A stretch of 64,000 nt of DNA, taken from the NCBI GenBank assembly GCA_039720395.1, contig JBBPBK010000082.1, positions 274,952-338,951 of the forward strand. The letters run 5' to 3'. A program made the position numbers and the translations under genes. Positions 1 to 12,262 of the stretch are shown piece by piece. The DNA is from Liquidambar formosana (Eukaryota > Streptophyta > Magnoliopsida > Saxifragales > Altingiaceae). How positions within the stretch are numbered: position 1 is the stretch's first letter; the number at the start of each line of letters is the position of its first letter. Below the pieces are notes generated by a model. The model searched no databases. It was given only the letters and a program-made list of their open reading frames with translations, and had not been told where the DNA came from.

Positions 1-243
1 CTAGGAAGCGTTGTGAGGCTCCCACCAGTCTATGGTGACTCTAACTGAGTCTACAGAGCGTCGTGGACTCTAGAAAGCCTCCTACGATATTTTCGAGCGT
101 ATAGAGCTCCTACGGGTATCTAGAAAGTGTTATGAGGCTCCAACGTGTGTTTGACTGCCATAATTGAGCATAGAAACTGTTGTGAACTCTAGGGAGCCTC
201 CTATGAATTATTTTTTTAATGTGTATAGAGCCTCAATGGATGT
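1..243. repeat. Exemplar satellite dimer (A half 1-119, B half 120-243)
   Basis: The first complete dimer shows the internal structure. A and B align along their whole length: both start CTAG(G/A)AAG, then GTT(G/A)TGAGGCTCC, a TAA(C/T)TGAG block, a GTGGACTCTAG-like block, AGCCTCCTA, an AT-rich stretch, and a TATAGAGC-CTC end. They differ at perhaps a third of positions by eye. B carries the T tract and is about 5 bp longer. The motif AGYGTYRTGRRCTC occurs at about 7, 57, 126 and 176, giving alternating spacings of about 50 and 70 bp, which points to an older ~60-bp unit. Percent identity is an eye estimate. Confidence 0.85.
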
Positions 244-3200
244 CTAGGAAGCGTTGTGGGGTCTATGGTAAATCTACCTGAGTCTATAGAGCGTCATGGA
301 CTCTAGAAAGCCTCCTACGATATTTTGGAGCATATAAAGCTCTTACGGTTATCTAGAAAGCGTTTTGAGGCTCCCACGAGTGTTTAATGACTCTAATTGG
401 TATAGCGAGTGTTGTGAGCTCTAGAGAGCCTCCTATGAATTTTTCTACGTGTATTGAACCTCAGTGGATGTCTAGGCAGCGTTGTGAGGCACCCACCAAT
501 CTATGGTGACTCTAACTGAGTCTATGGAGCGTCGTGGACTCTTGAAACCCTCGTACGATATTTTGGAGCGTATAGAGCTCTTATGAGTACCTAGAAAGCG
601 TTATGAGGCTCCCACGAGTGTTTGGCGACTTGAATTGAGGATAGTGAGTATTGTGAACTCTACAGAGCCTCCTATGAATTTTTTTTTTTTTTAATGTGCA
701 TAGAGCCTCAATGGATGTCTAGGAAGCGTTGTGGGGCTCCCACCAGTCTATGGTAAATCTAACTGAGTCTACAGAGCCTCATGGTCTCTGAAAGCCTCCT
801 ACAGTATTTTGGAGCGTATAGAGCTCTTACGGTTATCTAAATAGCGTTGTGAGGCTCCCACGAGTCTTCGATGACTCTAATTAAGCATAGTGAGCGTTGC
901 GAACTCTAGAGAGCCTCCTCTGAATTTTTTTTTTTTTTAATGTGCAAAGAGCCTCAATGGATGTCGAGGAAGTGTTGTGGGGCTCCCACCAGTCTATGGT
1001 AAATCTAACTGAGTCTACAGAGCCTCATGGTCTCTAGAAAGCCTCCTACGGTATTTTGGAGCGTATAGAGCTCTTACGGTTATCTAGATAGCGTTGTGAG
1101 GCTCCCACGAGTCTTCGATGACTCTAATTAAGCATAGTGAGCGTTGCGAACTCTAGAGAGCCTCCTATGAATTTTTTTTTTTTTTTAATGTGCATAGAGC
1201 CTCAATGGATTTCTAGGAAGTGTTGTGGGGCTCCCACCAGTCTATGGTAAATCTAACTGAGTCTAAAGAGCCTCATGGTCTCTAGAAAGCCTCCTACGGT
1301 ATTTTGGAGCGTGTAGAGCTCTTACGGTTATCTAGAAAGCGTTGTGAGGCTCCCACGAGTCTTCGATGACTCTAATTGAGCATAGTGAGCGTTGCGAACT
1401 CTAGAGAGCCCCCTATGAATTTTTTTTTGAGTATAGAGCCTCAATGAATGTCTAGGAAGCGTTGTGAGGCTCCCACCAGTCTATGGTGACTCTAACTGAG
1501 TCTACAGAGCGTCGTGGACTCTAGAAAGCCTCCTACGATATTTTCGAGCGTATAGAGCTCCTACGGGTATCTAGAAAGTGTTATGAGGCTCCAACGTGTG
1601 TTTGACTGCCATAATTGAGCATAGAAACTGTTGTGAACTCTAGGGAGCCTCCTATGAATTATTTTTTTAATGTGTATAGAGCCTCAATGGATGTCTAGGA
1701 AGCGTTGTGGGGTCTATGGTAAATCTACTTGAGTCTACAGAGCGTCATGGTCTCTAGAAAGCCTCCTACGATATTTTGGAGCATATAAAGCTCTTACGGT
1801 TATCTAGAAAGCGTTTTGAGGCTCCCACGAGTCTTCGATGACTCTAATTGAGTATAGTGAGTGTTGCGAACTCTAGAGAGCCTCCTATGAATTTTTTTTG
1901 AGTATAGAGCCTCAATGGATGTCTAGGAAGCGTTGTGATGCTCCCACCAGTCTATGGTGACTCTTACAAAATCTACAGAGCGTCATGGACTCTAGAAAGC
2001 CCCCTACGATATTTCGGAGCGTATAGAGCTCCTATGGTTATCTAGAAACCGTTGTGAGGCTCCCACGAGTGTTTAATGACCCTAATTGGGTATAGCGAGT
2101 GTTGTGAGCTCTAGAGAGCCTCCTATGAATTTTTCTACGTGTATTGAACCTCAGTGGATGTCTAGGCAGCGTTGTGAGGCACCCACCAGTCTATGGTGAC
2201 TCTAACTGAGTCTATGGAGCGTCGTGGACTCTTGAAACCCTCGTACAATATTTTGGAGCGTATAGAGCTCTTATGAGTATCTAGAATGCCTTATGGGGCT
2301 CCCACGAGTGGTTGGCGACTTGAATTGAGGATAGTAAGTGTTGTGAACTCTAGAGAGCCTCCTATGAATTTTTTTTTTTTTTAATGTGCATAGAGCCCCT
2401 CAATGGATGTCTAGGAAGCGTTGTGGGGCTCCCACTAGTCTATGGTAAATCTACCTGAGTCCACAGAGCCTCATGGTCTCTAGAAAGCCTCCTACGGTAT
2501 TTTGGAGCGTATAGAGCTCTCACGGTTATCTAGATAGCGTTGTGAGGCTCCCACGAGTCTTCGATGACTCTAATTGAGCATAGTGAGCGTTGCGAACTCT
2601 AGAGAGCCTCCTATGAATTTTGTTTTTGAGTATAGAGCCTCAATGGATGTCTAGGAAGCGTTGTGAGGCTCCCACCAGTCTATGGTGACTCTAACTGAGT
2701 CTACAGAGCATCGTGGACTCTAGAAAGCCTCCTACGATATTTTGGAGCGTATAGAGCTCCTACGGGTATCTAGAAAGCGTTATGAGGCTCCCACAAGTGT
2801 TTGACTGCCATAATAGAGCATGGCAACTGTTGTGAACTCTAGGGAGCCTCCTATGAATTATTTTTTTTAATGTGTATAGAGCCTCAATGGATGTCTAGGA
2901 AGTGTTGTGGGGTCTATGGTAAATCTACCTAAGTCTACAGAGCGTCATGGACTCTAGAAAGCCTCCTACGATATTTTGGAGCGTATAAAGCTCTTACGGT
3001 TATCTAGAAAGCGTTGTGAGGCTCCCACGAGTCTTCGATGACTCTAATTGAGTATAGTGATCGTTGCGAACTCTAGAGAGCCTCCTACGAATTTTTTTTT
3101 TGAGTATAGAGCCTCAATGGAAGTCTAGGAAGCGTTGTGATGCTCCCACCACTCTATGGTGACTCTTGCTGAGTCTACAGAGCGTCATGGACTCTAGAAA

Positions 3201-3596
3201 GCCTCCTACGATATTTCGGAGCGTATAGTGCTCCTATGGGTCTAGAAAGCGTAGTGAGGCTTACTCGAGTCTTTGATGACTCTAACTGAGTATAACAAGC
3301 GTTGTGAACTCTCGAGAGCCTCCTAAGAATTTATTTACGTGTATAGAGCCTCAGTGGATGTCTAGGGAGCGTTATGAGGCTCCCACCAATCAATGGTGAC
3401 TCTAACTGAGTCTACAGAGCGTCGTGGACTCTAGAAAGCCTCGTACGATATTTCGGAGCATATGCAGCTCCTATGGGTGTCTAGAAAGCATTTTGACGCT
3501 TACTCCAGTCTTTGACGTCTCTAATTGTGTATAACAAGCGTTTTGAACTATAGGGCGCCTCCTAAGAATTTTTTAATGTGTATAGAGCCTCAGTGG

Positions 3597-4078
3597 GTGG
3601 CTGGGAAGCATTATGAGGCTCCCACCAGTCTATGGTGACTCTAACTGAGTCTATAGAGCGTCGTGGACTCGAGAAAGCTTCCTAAAATATTTTGAAGCGT
3701 ATAGAGCTCCTATGGGTATCTGGAAGCGTTATGAGGCTCCCACGAGTCTTTAACCACTCAAATTGGGTTTAGTGAGTGTTGTGAACTCTAGAGAGCCTCC
3801 AATGAATTTTTTTTTTTAGGTGTATAAGGCCTCATTGGATGTTTAGAAAGCGTTGTGGGGCTTCCACGTGTCTACGGCTACTTTTATTATGTCTAGAGGG
3901 AAACATGGACTCTTGAAAGCTTGCTACAATTTTTTTGCCATTTATAGTGCTCCTATGGGTATCTAGAAAGCGTTTTAAGGCTCCCGCGAGTGTTTGATGA
4001 CTCCAATTTAGTATAGCGGGTGTTGTGAGCTCTAGAGAGCCTCCTATAAATTTTTTTACGTGTATTGAACCTCAATGG
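3597..4078. repeat. Flank-specific dimers X and Y, copy 1
   Basis: X starts GTGGCTGGGAAGCGTTATG and is marked by GACTCGAGAAAGCTTCC, ATTTTGAAGCG and TTTAACCACTC. Y starts ATGTTTAGAAAGCG at 3839 and is marked by GGGGCTTCCACG, TCTAGAGGGAAACATGG and CTCCAATTTAGTATAGCGGG. Both are much more diverged from the other dimers than those are from each other. They occur only in the outer domains (here, 11298 and 59583), never in the 16-, 9- or 7-dimer core units. Confidence 0.85.
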
Positions 4079-5768
4079 ATGTCTAGGCAGCGTTGCGAGG
4101 CACCCACCAGTCTATGGTTACTCTAACTGAGTCTACGGAGCGTCGTGGACTCTTGAAACCCTCGTACGATATTTTGGAGCATATAGAGCTCTTATGAGTA
4201 TCTAGAATGCCTTATGAGGCTCCCACGAGTGTTTGGCGACTTGAATTGAGGATAGTGAGTGTTGTGAACTCTAGAGAGCCTCCTATGAATTTCTTTTTTT
4301 TAATGTGCATAGAGCCTCAATGGATGTCTAGGAAGCGTTGTGGGGCTCCCACCAGTCTATGGTAAATCTACCTGAGCCTACAGAGCCTCATGGTCTCTAG
4401 AAAGCCTCCTACGGTATTTTGGAGCGTATAGAGCTCTTACGGTTATCTAGAAAGCGTTGTGAGGCTCCCACGAGTCTTCGATGACTCTAATTGAGCATAG
4501 TGAGCGTTGCGAAGTCTAGAGAGCCCCCTATGAATTTTTTTTTGAGTATAGAGCCTCAATGAATGTCTAGGAAGCGTTGTGAGGCTCCCACCAGTCTATG
4601 GTGACTCTAACTGAGTCTACAGAGCGTCGTGGACTCTAGAAAGCCTCCTACGATATTTTCGAGCGTATAGAGCTCCTATGGGTATCTAGAAAGTGTTATG
4701 AGGCTCCAACGTGTGTTTGACTGCCATAATTGAGCATAGAAACTATTGTGAACTCTAGGGAGCCTCCTATGAATTATTTTTTTAATGTGTATAGAGCCTC
4801 AATGGATGTCTAGGAAGCGTTGTGGGGTCTATGGTAAATCTACCTGAGTCTATAGAGCGTCATGGACTCTAGAAAGCCTCCTACGATATTTTGGAGCATA
4901 TAAAGCTCTTACGGTTATCTAGAAAGCGTTTTGAGGCTCCCACGAGTGTTTAATGACTCTAATTGCTATAGCGAATGTTATGAGCTCTAGAGAGCCTCCT
5001 ATGAATTTTTCTACGTGTATTGAACCTCAGTGGATGTCTAGGCAGCGTTGTGAGGCACCCACCAATCTATGGTGACTCTAACTGAGTCTATGGAGCGTCG
5101 TGGACTCTTGAAACCCTCGTACGATATTTTGGAGCGTATAGAGCTCTTATGAGTACCTAGAAAGCGTTATGAGGCTCCCACGAGTGTTTGGCGACTTGAA
5201 TTGAGGATAGTGAGTATTGTGAACTCTACAGAGCCTCCTATGAATTTTTTTTTTTTTTAATGTGCATAGAGCCTCAATGGATGTCTAGGAAGCGTTGTGG
5301 GGCTCCCACCAGTCTATGGTAAATCTAACTGAGTCTACAGAGCCTCATGGTCTCTGAAAGCCTCCTACGGTATTTTGGAGCGTATAGAGCTCTTACGGTT
5401 ATCTAGATAGCGTTGTGAGGCTCCCACGAGTCTTCCATGACTCTAATTAAGCATAGTGAGCGTTGCGAACTCTAGAGAGCCTCCTCTGAATTTTTTTTTT
5501 TTTTTTTAATGTGCATTGAGCCTCAATGGATGTCTAGGAAGTGTTGTGGGGCTCCCACCAGTCTATGGTAAATCTAACTGAGTCTAAAGAGCCTCATGGT
5601 CTCTAGAAAGCCTCCTACGGTATTTTGGAGCGTGTAGAGCTCTTACGGTTATCTAGAAAGCGTTGTGAGGCTCCCACGAGTCTTCGATGACTCTAATTGA
5701 GCATAGTGAGCGTTGCGAACTCTAAAGAGCCCCCTATGAATTTTTTTTTTAGTATAGAGCCTCAATGA

Positions 5769-8700
5769 ATGTCTAGGAAGCGTTGTGAGGCTCCCACCAG
5801 TCTATGGTGACTCTAACTGAGTCTACAGAGCGTCGTGGACTCTAGAAAGCCTCCTACGATATTTTCGAGCGTATAGAGCTCCTACGGGTATCTAGAAAGT
5901 GTTATGAGGCTCCAACGTGTGTTTGACTGCCATAATTGAGCATAGAAACTGTTGTGAACTCTAGGGAGCCTCCTATGAATTATTTTTTTAATGTGTATAG
6001 AGCCTCAATGGATGTCTAGGAAGCGTTGTGGGGTCTATGGTAAATCTACCTGAGTCTACAGAGCGTCATGGTCTCTAGAAAGCCTCCTACGATATTTTGG
6101 AGCATATAAAGCTCTTACGGTTATCTAGAAAGCGTTTTGAGGCTCCCACGAGTCTTCGATGACTCTAATTGAGTATAGTGAGTGTTGCGAACTCTAGAGA
6201 GCCTCCTATGAATTTTTTTTGAGTATAGAGCCTCAATGGATGTCTAGGAAGCGTTGTGATGCTCCCACCAGTCTATGGTGACTCTTACAAAATCTACAGA
6301 GCGTCATGGACTCTAGAAAGCCCCCTACGATATTCCGGAGCGTATAGAGCTCCTACGGTTATCTAGAAACCGTTGTGAGGCTCCCACGAGTGTTTAATGA
6401 CCCTAATTGGGTATAGCGAGTGTTGTGAGCTCTAGAGAGCCTCCTATGAATTTTTCTACGTGTATTGAACCTCAGTGGATGTCTAGGCAGCGTTGTGAGG
6501 CACCCACCAGTCTATGGTGACTCTAACTGAGTCTATGGAGCGTCGTGGACTCTTGAAACCCTCGTACAATATTTTGGAGCGTATAGAGCTCTTATGAGTA
6601 TCTAGAATGCCTTATGAGGCTCCCACGAGTGTTTGGCGACTTGAATTGAGGATAGTGAGTATTGTGAACTCTACAGAGCCTCCTATGAATTTTTTTTTTT
6701 TTTTAATGTGCATAGAGCCTCAATGGATATCTAGGAAGCGTTGTGGGGCTCCCACCAGTCTATGGTAAATCTAACTGAGTCTACAGAGCCTCATGGTCTC
6801 TGAAAGCCTCCTACAGTATTTTGGAGCGTATAGAGCTCTTACGGTTATCTAAATAGCGTTGTGAGGCTCCCACGAGTCTTCCATGACTCTAATTAAGCAT
6901 AGTGAGCGTTGCGAACTCTAGAGAGCCTCCTCTGAATTTTTTTTTTTTAATGTGCATAGAGCCTCAATGGATGTCGAGGAAGTGTTGTGGGGCTCCCACC
7001 AGTCTATGGTAAATCTAATTGAGTCTACAGAGCCTCATGGTCTCTAGAAAGCCTCCTACGGTATTTTGGAGCGTATAGAGCTCTTACGGTTATCTAGATA
7101 GCGTTGTGAGGCTCCCACGAGTCTTCGATGACTCTAATTAAGCATAGTGAGCGTTGCGAACTCTAGAGAGCCTCCTATGAATTTTTTTTTTTTTTTTTAA
7201 TGTGCATAGAGCCTCAATGGATGTCTAGGAAGTGTTGTGGGGCTCCCACCAGTCTATGGTAAATCTAACTGAGTCTAAAGAGCCTCATGGTCTCTAGAAA
7301 GCCTCCTACGGTATTTTGGAGCGTGTAGAGCTCTTACGGTTATCTAGAAAGCGTTGTGAGGCTCCCACGAGTCTTCGATGACTCTAATTGAGCATAGTGA
7401 GCGTTGCGAACTCTAGAGAGCCCCCTATGAATATTTTTTTTAGTATAGAGCCTCAATGAATGTCTAGGAAGCGTTGTGAGGCTCCCACCAGTCTATGGTG
7501 ACTCTAACTGAGTCTACAGAGCGTCGTGGACTCTAGAAAGCCTCCTACGATATTTTCGAGCGTATAGAGCTCCTACGGGTATCTAGAAAGTGTTATGAGG
7601 CTCCAACGTGTGTTTGACTGCCATAATTGAGCATAGAAACTGTTGTGAACTCTAGGGAGCCTCCTATGAATTATTTTTTTAATGTGTATAGAGCCTCAAT
7701 GGATGTCTAGGAAGCGTTGTGGGGTCTATGGTAAATCTACCTGAGTCTACAGAGCGTCATGGTCTCTAGAAAGCCTCCTACGATATTTTGGAGCATATAA
7801 AGCTCTTACGGTTATCTAGAAAGCGTTTTGAGGCTCCCACGAGTCTTCGATGACTCTAATTGAGTATAATGAGTGTTGCGAACTCTAGAGAGCCTCCTAT
7901 GAATTTTTTTTGAGTATAGAGCCTCAATGGATGTCTAGGAAGCGTTGTGATGCTCCCACCAGTCTATGGTGACTCTTACAAAATCTACAGAGCGTCATGG
8001 ACTCTAGAAAGCCCCCTACGATATTCCGGAGCGTATAGAGCTCCTACGGTTATCTAGAAACCGTTGTGAGGCTCCCACGAGTGTTTAATGACCCTAATTG
8101 GGTATAGCGAGTGTTGTGAGCTCTAGAGAGCCTCCTATGAATTTTTCTACGTGTATTGAACCTCAGTGGATGTCTAGGCAGCGTTGTGAGGCACCCACCA
8201 GTCTATGGTGACTCTAACTGAGTCTATGGAGCGTCGTGGACTCTTGAAACCCTCGTACGATATTTTGGAGCGTATAGAGCTCTTATGAGTACCTAGAAAG
8301 CGTTATGAGGCTCCCACGAGTGTTTGGCGACTTGAATTGAGGATAGTGAGTATTGTGAACTCTACAGAGCCTCCTATGAATTTTTTTTTTTTTTAATGTG
8401 CATAGAGCCTCAATGGATGTCTAGGAAGCGTTGTGGGGCTCCCACCAGTGTATGGTAAATCTAACTGAGTCTACAGAGCCTCATGGTCTCTGAAAGCCTC
8501 CTACAGTATTTTGGAGCGTATAGAGCTCTTACGGTTATCTAAATAGCGTTGTGAGGCTCCCACGAGTCTTCCATGACTCTAATTAAGCATAGTGAGCGTT
8601 GCGAACTCTAGAGAGCCTCCTCTGAATTTTTTTTTTTTTAATGTGCATAGAGCCTCAATGGATGTCGAGGAAGTGTTGTGGGGCTCCCACCAGTCTATGA

Positions 8701-9150
8701 TAAATCTAACTGAGTCTACAGAGCCTCATGGTCTCTAGAAAGCCTCCTACGGTATTTTGGAGCGTATAGAGCTCTTACGGTTATCTAGATAGCGTTGTGA
8801 GGCTCCCACGAGTCTTCGATGACTCTAATTAAGCATAGTGAGCGTTGCGAACTCTAGAGAGCCTCCTATGAATTTTTTTTTTTTTTTTTAATGTGCATAG
8901 AGCCTCAATGGATGTCTAGGAAGTGTTGTGGGGCTCCCACCAGTCTATGGTAAATCTAACTGAGTCTAAAGAGCCTCATGGTCTCTAGAAAGCCTCCTAC
9001 GGTATTTTGGAGCGTGTAGAGCTCTTACGGTTATCTAGAAAGCGTTGTGAGGCTCCCACGAGTCTTCGATGACTCTAATTGAGCATAGTGAGCGTTGCGA
9101 ACTCTAGAGAGCCCCCTATGAATTTTTTTTTTAGTATAGAGCCTCAATGA
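5769..9150. repeat. Two 7-dimer (1.69-kb) HOR units within the left flank
   Basis: Two consecutive units of 1691 bp (5769-7459 and 7460-9150) carry dimer types 8, 9, 10, 11/4, 5, 6, 7 in order. The same seven-dimer loop is amplified independently in the core at 44473-51642, with different private variants: GTCTAGG here against GTTTAGG there, and CTAGAGAGCC here against CTAGGGAGCC there. So the seven-dimer interval is a recurrent exchange unit of this satellite. Confidence 0.8.
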
Positions 9151-11297
9151 ATGTCTAGGAAGCGTTGTGAGGCTCCCACCAGTCTATGGTGACTCTAACT
9201 GAGTCTACAGAGCGTCGTGGACTCTAGAAAGCCTCCTACGATATTTTCGAGCGTATAGAGCTCCTACGGGTATCTAGAAAGTGTTATGAGGCTCCAACGT
9301 GTGTTTGACTGCCATAATTGAGCATAGAAACTGTTGTGAACTCTAGGGAGCCTCCTATGAATTATTTTTTTAATGTGTCCAGCCTCAATGGATGTCTAGG
9401 AAGGGTTGTGGGGTCTATGGTAAATCTACCTGAGTCTACAGAGCGTCATGGTCTCTAGAAAGCCTCCTACAATATTTTGGAGCATATAAAGCTCTTACGG
9501 TTATCTAGAAAGCGTTTTGAGGCTCCCACGAGTCTTCGATGACTCTAATTGAGTATAGTGAGTGTTGCGAACTCTAGAGAGCCTCCTATGAATTTTTTTT
9601 GAGTATAGAGCCTCAATGGATGTCTAGGAAGCGTTGTGATGCTCCCACCAGTCTATGGTGACTCTTACAAAATCTACAGAGCGTCATGGACTCTAGAAAG
9701 CCCCCTACGATATTCCGGAGCGTATAGAGCTCCTACGGTTATCTAGAAACCGTTGTGAGGCTCCCACGAGTGTTTAATGACCCTAATTGGGTATAGCGAG
9801 TGTTGTGAGCTCTAGAGAGCCTCCTATGAATTTTTCTACGTGTATTGAACCTCAGTGGATGTCTAGGCAGCGTTGTGAGGCACCCACCAGTCTATGGTGA
9901 CTCTAACTGAGTCTATGGAGCGTCGTGGACTCTTGAAACCCTCGTACAATATTTTGGAGCGTATAGAGCTCTTATGAGTATCTAGAATGCCTTATGAGGC
10001 TCCCACGAGTGTTTGGCGACTTGAATTGAGGATAGTAAGTGTTGTGAACTCTAGAGAGCCTCCTATGAATTTTTTTTTTTTTTAATGTGCATAGAGCCCC
10101 TCAATGGATGTCTAGGAAGCGTTGTGGGGCTCCCACTAGTCTATGGTAAATCTACCTGAGTCCACAGAGCCTCATGGTCTCTAGAAAGCCTCCTACGGTA
10201 TTTTGGAGCGTATAGAGCTCTCACGGTTATCTAGATAGCGTTGTGAGGCTCCCACGAGTCTTCGATGACTCTAATTGAGCATAGTGAGCGTTGCGAACTC
10301 TAGAGAGCCTCCTATGAATTTTGTTTTTGAGTATAGAGCCTCAATGGATGTCTAGGAAGCGTTGTGAGGCTCCCACCAGTCTATGGTGACTCTAACTGAG
10401 TCTACAGAGCATCGTGGACTCTAGAAAGCCTCCTACGATATTTTGGAGCGTATAGAGCTCCTACGGGTATCTAGAAAGCGTTATGAGGCTCCCACAAGTG
10501 TTTGACTGCCATAATAGAGCATGGCAACTGTTGTGAACTCTAGGGAGCCTCCTATGAATTATTTTTTTTAATGTGTATAGAGCCTCAATGGATGTCTAGG
10601 AAGCGTTGTGGGGTCTATGGTAAATCTACCTAAGTCTACAGAGCGTCATGGACTCTAGAAAGCCTCCTACGATATTTTGGAGCGTATAAAGCTCTTACGG
10701 TTATCTTGAAAGCGTTGTGAGGCTCCCACGAGTCTTCGATGACTCTAATTGAGTATAGTGATCGTTGCGAACTCTAGAGAGCCTCCTACGAATTTTTTTT
10801 TTGAGTATAGAGCCTCAATGGAAGTCTAGGAAGCGTTGTGATGCTCCCACCACTCTATGGTGACTCTTGCTGAGTCTACAGAGCGTCATGGACTCTAGAA
10901 AGCCTCCTACGATATTTTGGAGCGTATAGTGCTCCTATGGGTCTAGAAAGCGTAGTGAGGCTTACTCGAGTCTTTGATGACTCTAACTGAGTATAACAAG
11001 CGTTGTGAACTCTCGAGAGCCTCCTAAGAATTTATTTACGTGTATAGAGCCTCAGTGGATGTCTAGGGAGCGTTATGAGGCTCCCACCAATCAATGGTGA
11101 CTCTAACTGAGTCTACAGAGCGTCGTGGACTCTAGAAAGCCTCGTATGATATTTCGGAGCATATGCAGCTCCTATGGGTGTCTAGAAAGCGTTTTGACGC
11201 TTACTCCAGTCTTTGACGTCTCTAATTGTGTATAACAAGCGTTTTGAACTATAGGGCGCCTCCTAAGAATTTTTTTATGTGTATAGAGCCTCAGTGG

Positions 11298-11778
11298 GTG
11301 GCTGGGAAGCGTTATGAGGCTCCCACCAGTCTATGGTGACTCTAACTGAGTCTATAGAGCGTCGTGGACTCGAGAAAGCTTCCTAAAATATTTTGAAGCG
11401 TATAGAGCTCCTATGGGTATCTGGAAGCGTTATGATGCTCCCACGAGTCTTTAACCACTCAAATTGGGTTTAGTGAGTGTTGTGAACTCTAGAGAGCCTC
11501 CAATGAATTTTTTTTTTTAGGTGTATAAGGCCTCATTGGATGTTTAGAAAGCGTTGTGGGGCTTCCACGTGTCTACGGCTACTTTTATTATGTCTAGAGG
11601 GAAACATGGACTCTTGAAAGCTTGCTACAATTTTTTTGCCATTTATAGTGCTCCTATGGGTATCTAGAAAGCGTTTTAAGGCTCCCGCGAGTGTTTGATG
11701 ACTCCAATTTAGTATAGCGGGTGTTGTGAGCTCTAGAGAGCCTCCTATAAATTTTTTACGTGTATTGAACCTCAATGG
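11298..11778. repeat. Flank-specific dimers X and Y, copy 2
   Basis: Second X/Y pair, 7701 bp downstream of the first and nearly identical to it. One visible difference is TTATGATGCTCC here against TTATGAGGCTCC in copy 1. It is the last X/Y pair before the homogenised core. An 80-codon open frame on the minus strand at 11533-11775 falls in Y; it is treated as chance. Confidence 0.85.
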
Positions 11779-12262
11779 ATGTCTAGGCAGCGTTGCGAGG
11801 CACCCACCAGTCTATGGTTACTCTAACTGAGTCTACGGAGCGTCGTGGACTCTTGAAACCCTCGTACGATATTTTGGAGCATATAGAGCTCTTATGAGTA
11901 TCTAGAAAGCGTTATGAGGCTCCCACGAGTGTTTGGCGACTTGAATTGAGGATAGTGAGTGTTGTGAACTCTAGAGAGCCTCCTATGAATTTCTTTTTTT
12001 TAATGTGCATAGAGCCTCAATGGATGTCTAGGAAGCGTTGTGGGGCTCCCACCAGTCTATGGTAAATCTACCTGAGCCTACAGAGCCTCATGGTCTCTAG
12101 AAAGCCTCCTACGGTATTTTGGAGCGTATAGAGATCTTACGGTTATCTAGAAAGCGTTGTGAGGCTCCCACGAGTCTTCGATGACTCTAATTGAGCATAG
12201 TGAGCGTTGCGAAGTCTAGAGAGCCCCCTATGAATTTTTTTTTGAGTATAGAGCCTCAATGA

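Larger units (their letters stand above)
1..12262. repeat. Left flank-type HOR domain (about 7.7-kb period)
   Basis: Dimer types here run in a complex order that includes types X, Y, 19 and 20, which are absent from the core. The dimer starting TCAATGAATGTCTAGG marks 1448, 4563, 5769, 7460, 9151 and 12263. The spacings are 3115, 1206, 1691, 1691 and 3112 bp. The stretch of about 470-4562 is repeated at about 8170-12262, offset ~7.70 kb, with only scattered single-base differences. The first ~960 bp is repeated at about 4566-5526. The domain is therefore built from long segmental tandem duplications of multi-dimer blocks, not from a simple single-monomer array. Confidence 0.8.

Noticed and set aside
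11533..11775. 80-codon minus-strand open frame in dimer Y
   Set aside because: It is satellite sequence. The related frame at 59818-60093 differs mainly by amino-acid-changing substitutions, and an extra T in the T run of the first Y copy (3839-4078) shifts the frame. There is no sign of selection on a protein.
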